A stretch of 64,000 nt of DNA, taken from the NCBI GenBank assembly GCA_024233455.1, contig JACKPP010000001.1, positions 496,001-560,000 on the forward strand, written 5' to 3'. The DNA comes from Chlamydiales bacterium (lineage in GTDB: Bacteria; Chlamydiota; Chlamydiia; Chlamydiales; JACKPQ01). The position numbers were made by a program, and so were the translations under genes. The notes beneath the pieces were generated by a model. The model saw only the letters and a list, made by a program, of their open reading frames with translations, ran no database searches and had not been told where the DNA came from. Positions 51,301 through 59,901 of the stretch are shown in pieces (the stretch's first letter is position 1; each line of letters starts with the position of its first letter).

Positions 51301-51939
51301 TTATTTCACCTTCTTTATTGCTTCGCATACATAGACAGCAGAGCCTTTGGCTCCAGGAACGGCGCCTTTTACAAGAAGCACACCCTTTTCCGCATCGCAT
51401 TTAATGACTTTCAAACTTTGGACCGTAACTTGCTCGTTACCCATATGTCCCGGTTTTTTGGTCCCTGGTAAGCAGCGACCTGGCGTCGAACGACAGCCTG
51501 TCGATCCTCCAGATCTATGGAATTTAGATCCGTGAGCTGCCGGCCCCCCTTTGAAGCCGTAACGCTTGATGACGCCTTGAAAGCCTTTGCCTTTTGATTT
51601 GCCTATCACGTCTACATGGGTTAAGCCTTCGAAAAGCTCTAGTCCCACTTCATCTCCCACTTGATGAGGCGCATCACCTTTAAAGCGAACTTCAAATAAT
51701 TTTTTACGAGGTTCTACTCCAGCCTTTTTAAAATGGCCAGCTAGTGGTTTGGTCGTGTGCTTAGGTTTTTGTGTCCTAGCTCCGTATTGAATAGCGCTGT
51801 AACCATCTTTACCATCTTCTGTCTTCACTTGGACAGCAATGTGTTTATCGACAGTGATCAGAGTGCACACAACAAGGTTACCCTTCTCATCAAAGAAGGT
51901 GGTCATTCCCTGTTTTGTACCAAATAGCTGTTTAGTCAT
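51301..51939 (-). CDS. rplC: 50S ribosomal protein L3
   Basis: The 212-residue protein begins TKQLFGTKQGMTTFFDEKG and has GFQGVIKRYGFKGGPAAHGSKFHRSGGSTGCRSTPGRCLPG, the L3 signature. It is the first gene of the ribosomal superoperon; S10 (rpsJ), which usually leads this operon, is not here, as in Chlamydiae. The 234 bp upstream (51940-52173) carry only a short GGAGC/GCTCC hairpin at 52072-52086 and no certain promoter. Confidence 0.98.
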   Translation of the reverse strand: MTKQLFGTKQGMTTFFDEKGNLVVCTLITVDKHIAVQVKTEDGKDGYSAIQYGARTQKPKHTTKPLAGHFKKAGVEPRKKLFEVRFKGDAPHQVGDEVGLELFEGLTHVDVIGKSKGKGFQGVIKRYGFKGGPAAHGSKFHRSGGSTGCRSTPGRCLPGTKKPGHMGNEQVTVQSLKVIKCDAEKGVLLVKGAVPGAKGSAVYVCEAIKKVK

Positions 51940-52173
51940 GATCTTTCTCTAATTTTTCTTAAACGTTTTTGTTCTGGCACTCGCAAATGTCATGCAAAGC
52001 TACTACCAGCTAAGCGAACAGCCTACCAAAGGATCTATTTTTCGCACAACCTCTTTATTTCTTTTTCTCGTGGAGCACAAAGCTCCTAATATCTTAAATC
52101 CATCATAATCAATCGATTAACGATAAATATAGTCGCTATCGATCCAATCACCAGCGTGATGATTAGCCATTCT

Positions 52174-52953
52174 CTATGCCGCAGGCGAGATGTTCCTAGC
52201 TGCGTATTCTTCTTCCGCATGGTCTGCTTGTGCCGTGGTAATATGCGTTGCAACAAACGTAGCGCTGGTCATTAATCCTAAACCTATAATGATGTAAGGA
52301 GTAATTTGAACGCGTTTACTTACAAGTAGCGCCCCAAATAGCATTCCCAAGGATCCATTTGAGAGATAGCTACACCTTCTTGCCGTGATCCTTGCTTGAT
52401 GCATTTCTTTTGAATCAGGGCTGCTTGCAGACTGCGCATTTTTGTTCCACGCCGAATAGATTTTTATAGCGCACGCTAATAAGCCCGTGCTGTACTTGAC
52501 GATTTCGACACCGACCACTAGGCGAGTCATATTGACCGCTTCGATCTGATGAAAAAACTTTACCGCTCCACAAAAATTCGATACTTCTCCAAGCAAAGAG
52601 GCGACAGCATCAATCCTTTCGTTTCCAGAGCCATACCAGAGGTCGTGCACCCCTGATAGAACCTCTTTTGGCGTCGAAATGACAGCATAGATCAGCTCAC
52701 CGCCCAGACTGACTGTTTCTAAGCCTTTAGTGAGCTTACTTGGATTGCATACGCCTTGAAGACCGGAGCTATAATTGAGCGATTCGCTTACCTTGCAAAT
52801 GGCATCGACAACCGTTGAAAAGGTCTCAGAAACAACCCAACCCGGTATATCGGAATAAATGCCGAGAGGCTTCGATAAACACCCCAATTTGTCATCCCGG
52901 TTGGGAACATAGTGCCCCTGAGCTGCGTCATAGTTGACATTGATTTTGACCAT
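52174..52953 (-). CDS. Inc-like membrane protein 1 of the rplC-fmt interval
   Basis: The protein has 259 residues, ATG start, and no family I recognise. Hydrophobic helices lie at about residues 140-165 (VGVEIVKYSTGLLACAIKIY) and as a close pair at 200-240 (GSLGMLFGALLVSK and YIIIGLGLMTSATFVATHI). The gene is the first of three at the locus where Chlamydiaceae carry an inclusion-membrane gene between rplC and fmt. All three have similar lengths and a helical middle followed by hydrophobic pairs. Membrane location is likely; an inclusion-membrane role is inferred from place and layout. Confidence 0.7.
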   Translation of the reverse strand: MVKINVNYDAAQGHYVPNRDDKLGCLSKPLGIYSDIPGWVVSETFSTVVDAICKVSESLNYSSGLQGVCNPSKLTKGLETVSLGGELIYAVISTPKEVLSGVHDLWYGSGNERIDAVASLLGEVSNFCGAVKFFHQIEAVNMTRLVVGVEIVKYSTGLLACAIKIYSAWNKNAQSASSPDSKEMHQARITARRCSYLSNGSLGMLFGALLVSKRVQITPYIIIGLGLMTSATFVATHITTAQADHAEEEYAARNISPAA

Positions 52954-53023
52954 AAAATAAACCCCTTGCCTTGAAAGCTTAAGACAAGAGGTTAGTATTT
53001 AACAGGATTTCTTTGCAAGCTCT

Positions 53024-53854
53024 TTATGCAGCAGAAGCTGCCATGCAGTCATTCCGCAAAGCTCCAAACGAGGTGAGCGCGATACCAACGCCTACGTATC
53101 GTTTTATTAACGAATTGCATAAATATTTTTCTACCCAAGCAAAGTATCTTACAATAGATTCTGGATCAATCGGCTCAACTGGATCTGAGTAGAAGAATAA
53201 ACGGCTGAAACCGCCTTTCCAATTTTCACTGTATTCATCTTTTTCTGTTTTAAAATTCGTGTCTTTTTGTCGGTAGAAATCAAAAAAAGCAGTTACGGCA
53301 CATTGGGTCAACATGATGACAATCAGAATATCACGCGCACGCTTGACTGGATCCATGGCCGTATTGCGCTTACCAAAAGCTACATACCCCTTAAATATTG
53401 CCGAGGTAAACATTTTGGCAAAAGTCCATGCCATGTATTGTTCTTTACTAACCGAGAAAACTCCCCAGCCCTCTGCGCCCTCTTTTTTAACAATCCCCCT
53501 GATAGCACTGACAGAGGTAACTCCCAAGTCTATTCCATCAAAGATCAATGCAGTAACGCTCTCTTCTCCCGAAATGATGAGTATGATATGCCCTGCCACT
53601 TTTTGTATGCGATTTAATACCTCAGTACTGTCCATAATCGTTTCAAAGAAGCGACTTCCAAAATCTATTCCACTTAGGGTTTTGTCGAGCGAGCCAACAT
53701 TTTTACCGTTTTTTCCTTCATAGGTGCGCCAGTTGATGATGCCGCATTGGAGGGTTTTCATGCCCGATTTTGTAGGCAGAAAGCGGCCAACGACTCCGAG
53801 TTCACTGGTGAATGCTCGCATCGTAGATACAGCTGCTGATGTGACATATGACAT
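53024..53854 (-). CDS. Inc-like membrane protein 2 of the rplC-fmt interval
   Basis: The 276-residue protein has hydrophobic segments near residues 85-110 (VAGHIILIISGEESVTALIF), 185-205 (DILIVIMLTQCAVTAFFDFY) and at the C-terminus (YVGVGIALTSFGAL). It has the same general layout as the genes on either side, though I could not show clear sequence identity by eye. The ATG at 53854 has a purine-rich leader (GGAGTTACC). Function unknown; it is probably a secreted membrane protein of the inclusion or envelope. Confidence 0.7.
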   Translation of the reverse strand: MSYVTSAAVSTMRAFTSELGVVGRFLPTKSGMKTLQCGIINWRTYEGKNGKNVGSLDKTLSGIDFGSRFFETIMDSTEVLNRIQKVAGHIILIISGEESVTALIFDGIDLGVTSVSAIRGIVKKEGAEGWGVFSVSKEQYMAWTFAKMFTSAIFKGYVAFGKRNTAMDPVKRARDILIVIMLTQCAVTAFFDFYRQKDTNFKTEKDEYSENWKGGFSRLFFYSDPVEPIDPESIVRYFAWVEKYLCNSLIKRYVGVGIALTSFGALRNDCMAASAA

Positions 53855-53930
53855 GGCGGGGTAACTCCAAAAGTTAAATTTTAAATTGCTAAGGGGTTAT
53901 TATACTGTATGCTGCATTTAGAAGCTACTT

Positions 53931-54614
53931 TTATTTAGGTGTATTTTTCGAATTTGCGTCGCATGCATCAAGTATTTTTTTGGATAAATAAACCACTGAG
54001 ACCAAAAGTAATAGCAAGGTGCTGGTAGGCAAAATACAACGCTTCAGTTTGGAATGGTTAAATAAGCGCAGTAGTCCAAGAGATAAAAAGGCTATGGATT
54101 TGACAAGATCTAAGGTTGAAATTATTTTTCCGTATTTTTCCTGTTCTTCGGTAGGATTGTACAAAGCGTAGAGTTTTTCACCAACGGTGATGGCTCCCGA
54201 AAGGGACCAAGTGGTATATTTAATCTTCCCAGCAATGCATCCTCCTTTAGGCGATACAATAACCGCTGAATCACATAGGAATGCCGCAACTGAAGAAGTG
54301 CTGCGAATGAATCCGAGGAGCGCCTGGGTCATCTCTAGGCCGTTTTCGGCTTTAAAAACGTTAAGGACGCGACCTGGAATGGCCAATACATGCGTAAGAT
54401 TGCTGCCGTGGCCTAGTATCTCTTTTGCTTTGGTCAAATCACAGGTGGCCGAAACGATGCTAAATCGGACAGGATCGAGCTTTTCAAACCAACTGCAAGC
54501 CACAATGCCAGTATCAAATACAACGTCTGCCATATCAGTGGCACAATGCTTGGGAATTTCCAACCATTTTTGCATATTTCCAGAAGCTATAGGTAACAGT
54601 TCATCCATATGCAA
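53931..54614 (-). CDS. Inc-like membrane protein 3 of the rplC-fmt interval
   Basis: The 227-residue protein has an amphipathic N-terminal half (VLNVFKAENGLEMTQALLGFI) and two strongly hydrophobic helices near 170-215 (IAFLSLGLLRLFNHSK and ILPTSTLLLLLVSVVYLSK) joined by a short basic turn, a bilobed pattern like Inc proteins. Two Met codons stand at the start (54614 and 54608) and neither has a clear ribosome site. fmt lies 37 bp downstream on the same strand. Confidence 0.7.
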   Translation of the reverse strand: MHMDELLPIASGNMQKWLEIPKHCATDMADVVFDTGIVACSWFEKLDPVRFSIVSATCDLTKAKEILGHGSNLTHVLAIPGRVLNVFKAENGLEMTQALLGFIRSTSSVAAFLCDSAVIVSPKGGCIAGKIKYTTWSLSGAITVGEKLYALYNPTEEQEKYGKIISTLDLVKSIAFLSLGLLRLFNHSKLKRCILPTSTLLLLLVSVVYLSKKILDACDANSKNTPK

Positions 54615-54651
54615 TTAGTATATACTAAAATTAAATTATTGTAAAGAGCCG

Positions 54652-55572
54652 TTAGTTTATAAATTTTATTTGGCTAACACCGGAAATAAATTCTTTAGTT
54701 GACATGGCGCGTTTTCCTTCAAGCTGCACTTCAAGAAGTTTTAGAGTTCCATGTCCACATGCTTTAAACCACCCTTCTTTAGAGTATTGGTTTAGATTGG
54801 CCAGATGGATTTCAGAGCGTAAAATCTTGAGGCGCTTAATTTGTCCACCTACCTCAACTTCACACCAGGCTCCTGGATGGGGATTGAGCGCTCTAATCTT
54901 GTTGTGAATGTCGGCAGCATTTTGATCCCAATCAATACGGGCACTTTCAGGAGTGATTTTAGGCGCCATGGTAATGAATCGAGGGTCTTGCTGAACAGGA
55001 TGCGTTTTGTTGTCTTTCAACTCTTTGATAACTTGGACTAGCAAGGGACCGGCAATTTGACAGAGCTTTTGAGCAAGCTCCCCACAAGTCATGCTTTCTG
55101 GAATCGCTATTTTTTCTTGACCGAGAATGTCACCTGCATCCATTGCTAGCACCATCCTGATGATGGAGACCCCGGTTTCTTTATCGCCTGCTAGCAAAGC
55201 GTGTTGCATAGGCGCTGCCCCACGCCATCTAGGCAATAAACTAAAGTGCACGTTGATACATCCCAGCGGCGGAATGTCCAGCAAGAATTGCTTGATGATT
55301 TCACCATAGGCTACTACTACGAAGAGATCTGCTTTTATTTCTTGCAGCGTTTGGGTAAATTCAGGCGTGGATGCCTTTGAGGGCTGAAAAATGGGAACGT
55401 TCGGCAAGAGTTTTTGAGCAAGTAGTTTGACCGGTGGAGATTGCATTTTCCGCGCTCTACCTTTAGGTTTATCGGGACGGGTAACAATGGCAACGATTTC
55501 GATTTTGCTGTCGATCAGATAGCTCAGAATGTGCTCGGCGTATGTGGGAGTCCCAAAAAAGACAACGCGCAT
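54652..55572 (-). CDS. fmt: Methionyl-tRNA formyltransferase
   Basis: Fmt formylates initiator Met-tRNA with 10-formyl-THF. The 306-residue protein has RVVFFGTPTYAEHILSYL, the catalytic INVHFSLLPRWRGAAPMQHALLAG with the conserved Asn-His pair, and a C-terminal OB-like tRNA-binding domain. The start overlaps the lpxA stop by one base. Order lpxC-fabZ-lpxA-fmt is as in Chlamydia. Confidence 0.97.
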   Translation of the reverse strand: MRVVFFGTPTYAEHILSYLIDSKIEIVAIVTRPDKPKGRARKMQSPPVKLLAQKLLPNVPIFQPSKASTPEFTQTLQEIKADLFVVVAYGEIIKQFLLDIPPLGCINVHFSLLPRWRGAAPMQHALLAGDKETGVSIIRMVLAMDAGDILGQEKIAIPESMTCGELAQKLCQIAGPLLVQVIKELKDNKTHPVQQDPRFITMAPKITPESARIDWDQNAADIHNKIRALNPHPGAWCEVEVGGQIKRLKILRSEIHLANLNQYSKEGWFKACGHGTLKLLEVQLEGKRAMSTKEFISGVSQIKFIN

Positions 55573-56417
55573 TATATTTGAATGAGGTCTTGTGGCTTTT
55601 CAAGCTCATCTAGTGAAGATTCGTCTAAACCTAAGCCAGACAGCCCCCTCTTGGAGCTTCTAGCAAATTGAAGCCAGTGGATGATACACGGGTTAGGTTC
55701 GATTTCTTTCTCAATTTTCTCCAAGGCTTCGTTCAACGAAAGTCCTGACCTATAGGTGATCTTATAGGCTTCATTCAAAGAAGCAATATCCTCACGAGAA
55801 AATTTACGTCTTCTTAAACCAATCAGGTTAAGTCCTCCGATGCGGTAAAGCCGACTTCCGAAACCTACCGTGTAGGGAGGAATGTCACGCACAATTCCAC
55901 TTTGCCCGCCAATCATAGAGTGGGCCCCTAGCCGGCAGAATTGATGTACTGCAGTCATACCCCCTACTGTAACCGAATCTTCAATGACAACATGACCAGC
56001 TAACATGCTGGCATTAGCCATGGTGACATGGTTGCCAATTTCACAGTGGTGCGCAACGTGGCAGTATGCCATGAAGAGACAATCATCACCTATGATGACA
56101 GATGATTCTTCTCCACAAGAGGAGTTGATGGTGACGTATTCCCGGATTTCACAGTTTTGTCCAATTTTGACGTAGGTTTTTTCACCTTTGAATTTGCGGT
56201 CTTGCGTTTTAGAGCCGACACTTGCAAATGGGTAGATAACGGTGCCTTTGCCAACAGTCGTGTGGCCATCAACATAGGCATGTGATTTTACGGTGACTAG
56301 GTCTTCTAGGATGACATTTTTCTTGATAATTGCATAAGGTTCAATGGTGACACCTCGGCCAATCTGAGCGCCTTCTTCAACAACTGCTGTGACATGGATG
56401 TCGGTTTGTTTCATCAA
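55572..56417 (-). CDS. lpxA: UDP-N-acetylglucosamine acyltransferase
   Basis: LpxA adds the 3-hydroxyacyl chain to UDP-GlcNAc, the first step of lipid A synthesis. The 281-residue protein is made of left-handed beta-helix hexapeptide repeats (VVEEGAQIGRGVTIEPYAII, CHVAHHCEIGNHVTMANAS) with the catalytic His in GGMTAVHQFCRLGAHSMIGG. A helical C-terminal domain follows. The start overlaps the fabZ stop by 4 bp. Confidence 0.97.
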   Translation of the reverse strand: MMKQTDIHVTAVVEEGAQIGRGVTIEPYAIIKKNVILEDLVTVKSHAYVDGHTTVGKGTVIYPFASVGSKTQDRKFKGEKTYVKIGQNCEIREYVTINSSCGEESSVIIGDDCLFMAYCHVAHHCEIGNHVTMANASMLAGHVVIEDSVTVGGMTAVHQFCRLGAHSMIGGQSGIVRDIPPYTVGFGSRLYRIGGLNLIGLRRRKFSREDIASLNEAYKITYRSGLSLNEALEKIEKEIEPNPCIIHWLQFARSSKRGLSGLGLDESSLDELEKPQDLIQI

Positions 56418-56890
56418 CTTAATTGCTCCTTGTCTACAAATGCAAATCCAATTTCAGCTTCGGCAGCCAGTCTGTCTCCAACCATTGCTTTGCCTTGAAC
56501 TCTCCCGCCTTTTGAACTTACATGCTGACACCAAACGTGGAGATGGAGAATATCACCCGGGGTCACAGTTTTTCGAAATTTTGAATTTTTGATACTCAAT
56601 AGCACTGAAATACTTGTACTGAACCCTTTTTTATGTGTTAATATCCCCCCCGTTTGAGCCAGAGCTTCTAAAATCAAGACACCAGGCATAATAGGCGTCC
56701 CAGGAAAGTGCCCTTGGAAAAACTGCTCGTTCCAGGTGAGGTTTTTTTGTCCAACAATATAGTTTTCATCTAAGTCTAAATGGACAATGCGGTCAACAAG
56801 TAAGAATGGGTAGCGGTGAGGCAGAATATGCGTAATCTCTTCGTGATTAATAACGATGTTTTGAGAATTGACATCATTTTTCACGCACAT
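56414..56890 (-). CDS. fabZ: 3-hydroxyacyl-[acyl-carrier-protein] dehydratase FabZ
   Basis: FabZ dehydrates 3-hydroxyacyl-ACP in fatty acid elongation, competing with LpxA for its substrate. The 158-residue hotdog-fold protein has ILPHRYPFLLVDRIV with the active-site His and PGVLILEALAQTGG with the catalytic Glu. It overlaps lpxC by 10 bp and lpxA by 4 bp, giving a tight lipid A operon. Confidence 0.97.
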   Translation of the reverse strand: MCVKNDVNSQNIVINHEEITHILPHRYPFLLVDRIVHLDLDENYIVGQKNLTWNEQFFQGHFPGTPIMPGVLILEALAQTGGILTHKKGFSTSISVLLSIKNSKFRKTVTPGDILHLHVWCQHVSSKGGRVQGKAMVGDRLAAEAEIGFAFVDKEQLS

Positions 56891-57762
56891 ACTCCCACTT
56901 TAAAATAATTCACAATTTCTTTGGCAAAAGCCGCATTCGATGCGTGGCCCGAACGCAGCGCAATCACATGGGCGTTAATTAACATGCCAGTTAAAGATAA
57001 GTCACCGATAAGATCAAGCACCTTGTGTCTGGCCATTTCATCGTAAAAATAGGCACCTTCGGGGTTTAATATCGCATCATCTTTGATGACGAGAGCATTT
57101 TCTAGTGAACCGCCTTTTATTTGACTCTTTTCAATCAACGGAACGATCTCTTCGTATAGAGAAAACGTCCGGCACTTGGCGATTTCTTTTTTGAAAGCTT
57201 CTTCGCTTTGGATAAAAGTATAAAATTGTGAGCGCAAGAGTTTTGAATTGGGGTAATTTAAGGTATAGCTGACTCTAAAACCATCGTAGGGCAGCGCCAC
57301 TAGATGCACATCCCCTTGGGTCCAGTAGATGGGAGAAGTGATGCGGTGCCACTTCTTCTTGCTGCTCAAGAATGCAATTCCAGCATCTTCTATCATCTGA
57401 ATAAATGGGACAGCACTACCATCACCAATGGGGATCTCTGGACCATGCAACTCGATAATTAGATTGTCAATCCCGTAGCCAGCAATTGCAGCTAAAACGT
57501 GTTCTACTGACTGGATAGTGCATGCACCGTTACCAAGTATCGTGCATCTGGGCGTATCGATCACGTGGTCTACAAAAGCAGGACACGTTGGAGCGCCACT
57601 TAGGTCCGTTCGCTTAAAAACGATGCCCGTATTTTCTGGGGCCGGACAAAAGCGCATGTGCACTTTGGAACCTGTAAAAAGCCCCGTTCCAGACATGGAA
57701 CTTTCTTTTTTTAACGTTCGCTGCTTGTCGCGCGACGAAGACATTTCGCGAAAAAACGACAC
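56881..57762 (-). CDS. lpxC: UDP-3-O-acyl-N-acetylglucosamine deacetylase
   Basis: LpxC is the zinc deacetylase committing to lipid A. The protein has QSVEHVLAAIAGYGIDN (zinc His), DEMARHKVLDLIGDLSL (zinc His and Asp) and GHASNAAFAKEI (catalytic His). I choose the GTG at 57762, which follows GGAGGT at good distance (293 aa). In-frame alternatives are a TTG at 57774 and an ATG at 57744. It is the first gene of the lpxC-fabZ-lpxA-fmt run. Confidence 0.95.
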   Translation of the reverse strand: MSFFREMSSSRDKQRTLKKESSMSGTGLFTGSKVHMRFCPAPENTGIVFKRTDLSGAPTCPAFVDHVIDTPRCTILGNGACTIQSVEHVLAAIAGYGIDNLIIELHGPEIPIGDGSAVPFIQMIEDAGIAFLSSKKKWHRITSPIYWTQGDVHLVALPYDGFRVSYTLNYPNSKLLRSQFYTFIQSEEAFKKEIAKCRTFSLYEEIVPLIEKSQIKGGSLENALVIKDDAILNPEGAYFYDEMARHKVLDLIGDLSLTGMLINAHVIALRSGHASNAAFAKEIVNYFKVGVCA

Positions 57763-57928
57763 CCAGACCTCCAATATTTGTTTACACTGATGAACCGATA
57801 GACATTTATCTGCTTGCTAAAGTCCTATTCTTGGCACTGGCGCATCTAAATACACCGTTGCTTGTAAAATCAGTTATCAGCCCCGACTGTAGCTTAACTG
57901 CTTTTTTTTGATCAATGCTAAAGAAAGT

Positions 57929-59422
57929 TTAGCCACTGACAACGCGTCTTTTTATGCTTTGTAAATAGGGTTTTTGCCTTAAAACAACTCCTAACCCAAC
58001 GCTTAAAAAGCATAAAATAATCAGAGGAAGGTGACCATAGCGTGCAAACGGCGTTGAATAGCTGTAAAGCGGAATATCAATGCAAAGGCTACCAAATTCT
58101 TCTGAGTCTAGTTTAGAAATGGTACGCCCTAAACTATCGATTCCCGCGGTAATCCCCGTATTGCAGGCACGCAAAAGACAAATGCCATTTTCTATTGCGC
58201 GTAAACGTCCATGTTCAAAGTGAATGCGGCTCAGCTTTGTGCCTGGATACCATCCATCATTGGTGACATTGACGTGCATTTTTGCACCGGGACATCTTAC
58301 GCTGTGACTGAAGCATTCATCATAACAAACCGACGCACTTAGAGGAACTTTATTTCCAGTAATGGGAGTGTCTTTCCCAGATGTAAAAAAATCTTGGATT
58401 CCATAACGAGCAGCAAAAGGTTTGAGCCAAGCAAATGGGAGACATTCGGCAATCGGAAGTAGCTTTTTTTTATCCCACTTGGTGATTGATCCATTTGGCG
58501 ATATGTGAAATGCACTGTTATAATTACCTTGTTCATCATAATCATCTAAACCAATCACCACTTCTGCACCTGTCATATGCGCAATATTTTTGGCAATGTC
58601 TAGATGGCTCCATTTTGATTGCTTTTTTGGTGGATCAATGAATAGCGTTTCAATTTGCTTTTGAGTGAAAAGCGGAGTCCTGGCACCAAAAGGAAATGCT
58701 GCTTCTGGCAGCACAATCCAATCGGCATCGGCAATATGATGGATGACGCGCTTCCACTGATGCAACGGGTGGATAAATGCTCCCATTTTTCCCGGCATGG
58801 GCGCTTTTTGCTCTGGTAAAAGACCAGTTTGAATTAGCACCGCCCGCCCAATCGGGGCATTTTGCATCCTTTCTTCGTGATAACGAAGATGCATAAGGCC
58901 GAAAAGGTAAGGGACCACAGCTAGAACAGCCCAAATGCGTTTGTGTTTTAAAAATAAAATATTTGTTAGAATCACGATAAATGTAAGTCCTAGGACCCCC
59001 GAAATCGAAGCAATTTGTCTTCCCCAGAGGGTGCTCCCAAGATGTATTCCAGCATGATTCCAAGCATAACCGCAAAACAAGTGAAGGCGGCTCCACTCAA
59101 TCAATGTCCAAAGAGAGGCAAGAGCGATGGGAGAGAAGGACTCTTTTTGTACAAGTAGGGAGAATGCTGCCCACATCAACCCCATAATCAAGCAGATAAG
59201 AAGGTATGCCACAATGATGAAAAGCCCATGGTATTCTGGGCTGGCCAGCCAAAAAAGTTGAACTGCTTGGATCAGGACCCCGAATACAAGTGCTTTCCAA
59301 AAGGTGTATCTTGGGCAGCGCTTAAGCCCTAGCCAAAAGAGAGCATAGCCAACTGCTGCGGCAATAGGCTCGCAAAACAAGATGCACCCCCCTCCTGCAA
59401 GCATGAGGAGATAAGCTATCAT
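57929..59422 (-). CDS. lnt: Apolipoprotein N-acyltransferase
   Basis: Lnt adds the third acyl chain to lipoproteins in the inner membrane. The 497-residue protein has about seven membrane segments at the N-terminus and one at the end around a nitrilase-like domain with the triad Glu in WIVLPEAAFPFGAR, Lys in KWDKKKLLPIAECLPF and Cys in ASVCYDECFSHS. The ATG at 59422 shares ATGA with the stop of the doxX-like gene and has GGAAG upstream; the open frame extends to 59491 but inside that gene. In Chlamydia the same gene follows lpxC. Confidence 0.95.
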   Translation of the reverse strand: MIAYLLMLAGGGCILFCEPIAAAVGYALFWLGLKRCPRYTFWKALVFGVLIQAVQLFWLASPEYHGLFIIVAYLLICLIMGLMWAAFSLLVQKESFSPIALASLWTLIEWSRLHLFCGYAWNHAGIHLGSTLWGRQIASISGVLGLTFIVILTNILFLKHKRIWAVLAVVPYLFGLMHLRYHEERMQNAPIGRAVLIQTGLLPEQKAPMPGKMGAFIHPLHQWKRVIHHIADADWIVLPEAAFPFGARTPLFTQKQIETLFIDPPKKQSKWSHLDIAKNIAHMTGAEVVIGLDDYDEQGNYNSAFHISPNGSITKWDKKKLLPIAECLPFAWLKPFAARYGIQDFFTSGKDTPITGNKVPLSASVCYDECFSHSVRCPGAKMHVNVTNDGWYPGTKLSRIHFEHGRLRAIENGICLLRACNTGITAGIDSLGRTISKLDSEEFGSLCIDIPLYSYSTPFARYGHLPLIILCFLSVGLGVVLRQKPYLQSIKRRVVSG

Positions 59423-59871
59423 AGAGTCTTCAGCTTCCTTTGAAGCGAAGTTGCGGCCCAAAGGATCATTAAACCACCCAAAATAGAGCAATTTTTCATG
59501 AAATTAATCATTTCAGTTTGTCTTGGCTCCCCTTCCAAGAACCAAAAGTGGTGAAAAAGGATGGTCGTGGGAATTAAAAAAAGTATTAAGCAAATGGCTC
59601 CTGCCTTGGGACGAAATCCAATCAGGACTGAAATGCCTCCGATGAGCTCTAAGGCGATTGCTACTACCAAAAGAAATGTTGAGATGGGCTCTAGCATGCC
59701 AAAAAGTGTTTCTAATGATCCAATTCCAGTTGAATAGGCTTTCCAATCTGCAAAAACTGCTGATACTTGTTCAGTCATCATCGACCAATTAATGATTTTA
59801 TCTAATGCGCCTATAATAAAAATATATGCCAATAATACTCGCCCTAATACGATCAAAATTCTTTGCCACAT
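59419..59871 (-). CDS. DoxX family membrane protein
   Basis: The 150-residue protein has four membrane segments and the DoxX pattern: ILIVLGRVLLAYIFIIGALDKII, a middle LLVVAIALELIGGISVLIGF and IPTTILFHHFWFL. The ATG at 59871 has AAGGAG upstream. DoxX proteins are small quinol- or thiol-related membrane proteins whose exact role is unclear. It is translationally coupled to lnt by a 4-bp overlap and is divergent from the RsmB gene with 30 bp between the starts. Confidence 0.88.
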   Translation of the reverse strand: MWQRILIVLGRVLLAYIFIIGALDKIINWSMMTEQVSAVFADWKAYSTGIGSLETLFGMLEPISTFLLVVAIALELIGGISVLIGFRPKAGAICLILFLIPTTILFHHFWFLEGEPRQTEMINFMKNCSILGGLMILWAATSLQRKLKTL

Positions 59872-59901
59872 AGAAAATTCTCCTTCAGTTATACTATAGC
59901 A

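Noticed and set aside
51299..51400. N-terminal extension of L4 into rplC
   Set aside because: The added residues are rplC sequence read in another frame; the GTG at 51298 gives the normal L4 start.
52072..52086. GGAGC/GCTCC hairpin as a terminator before the ribosomal operon
   Set aside because: The stem is only 5 bp and no T run follows on either strand.
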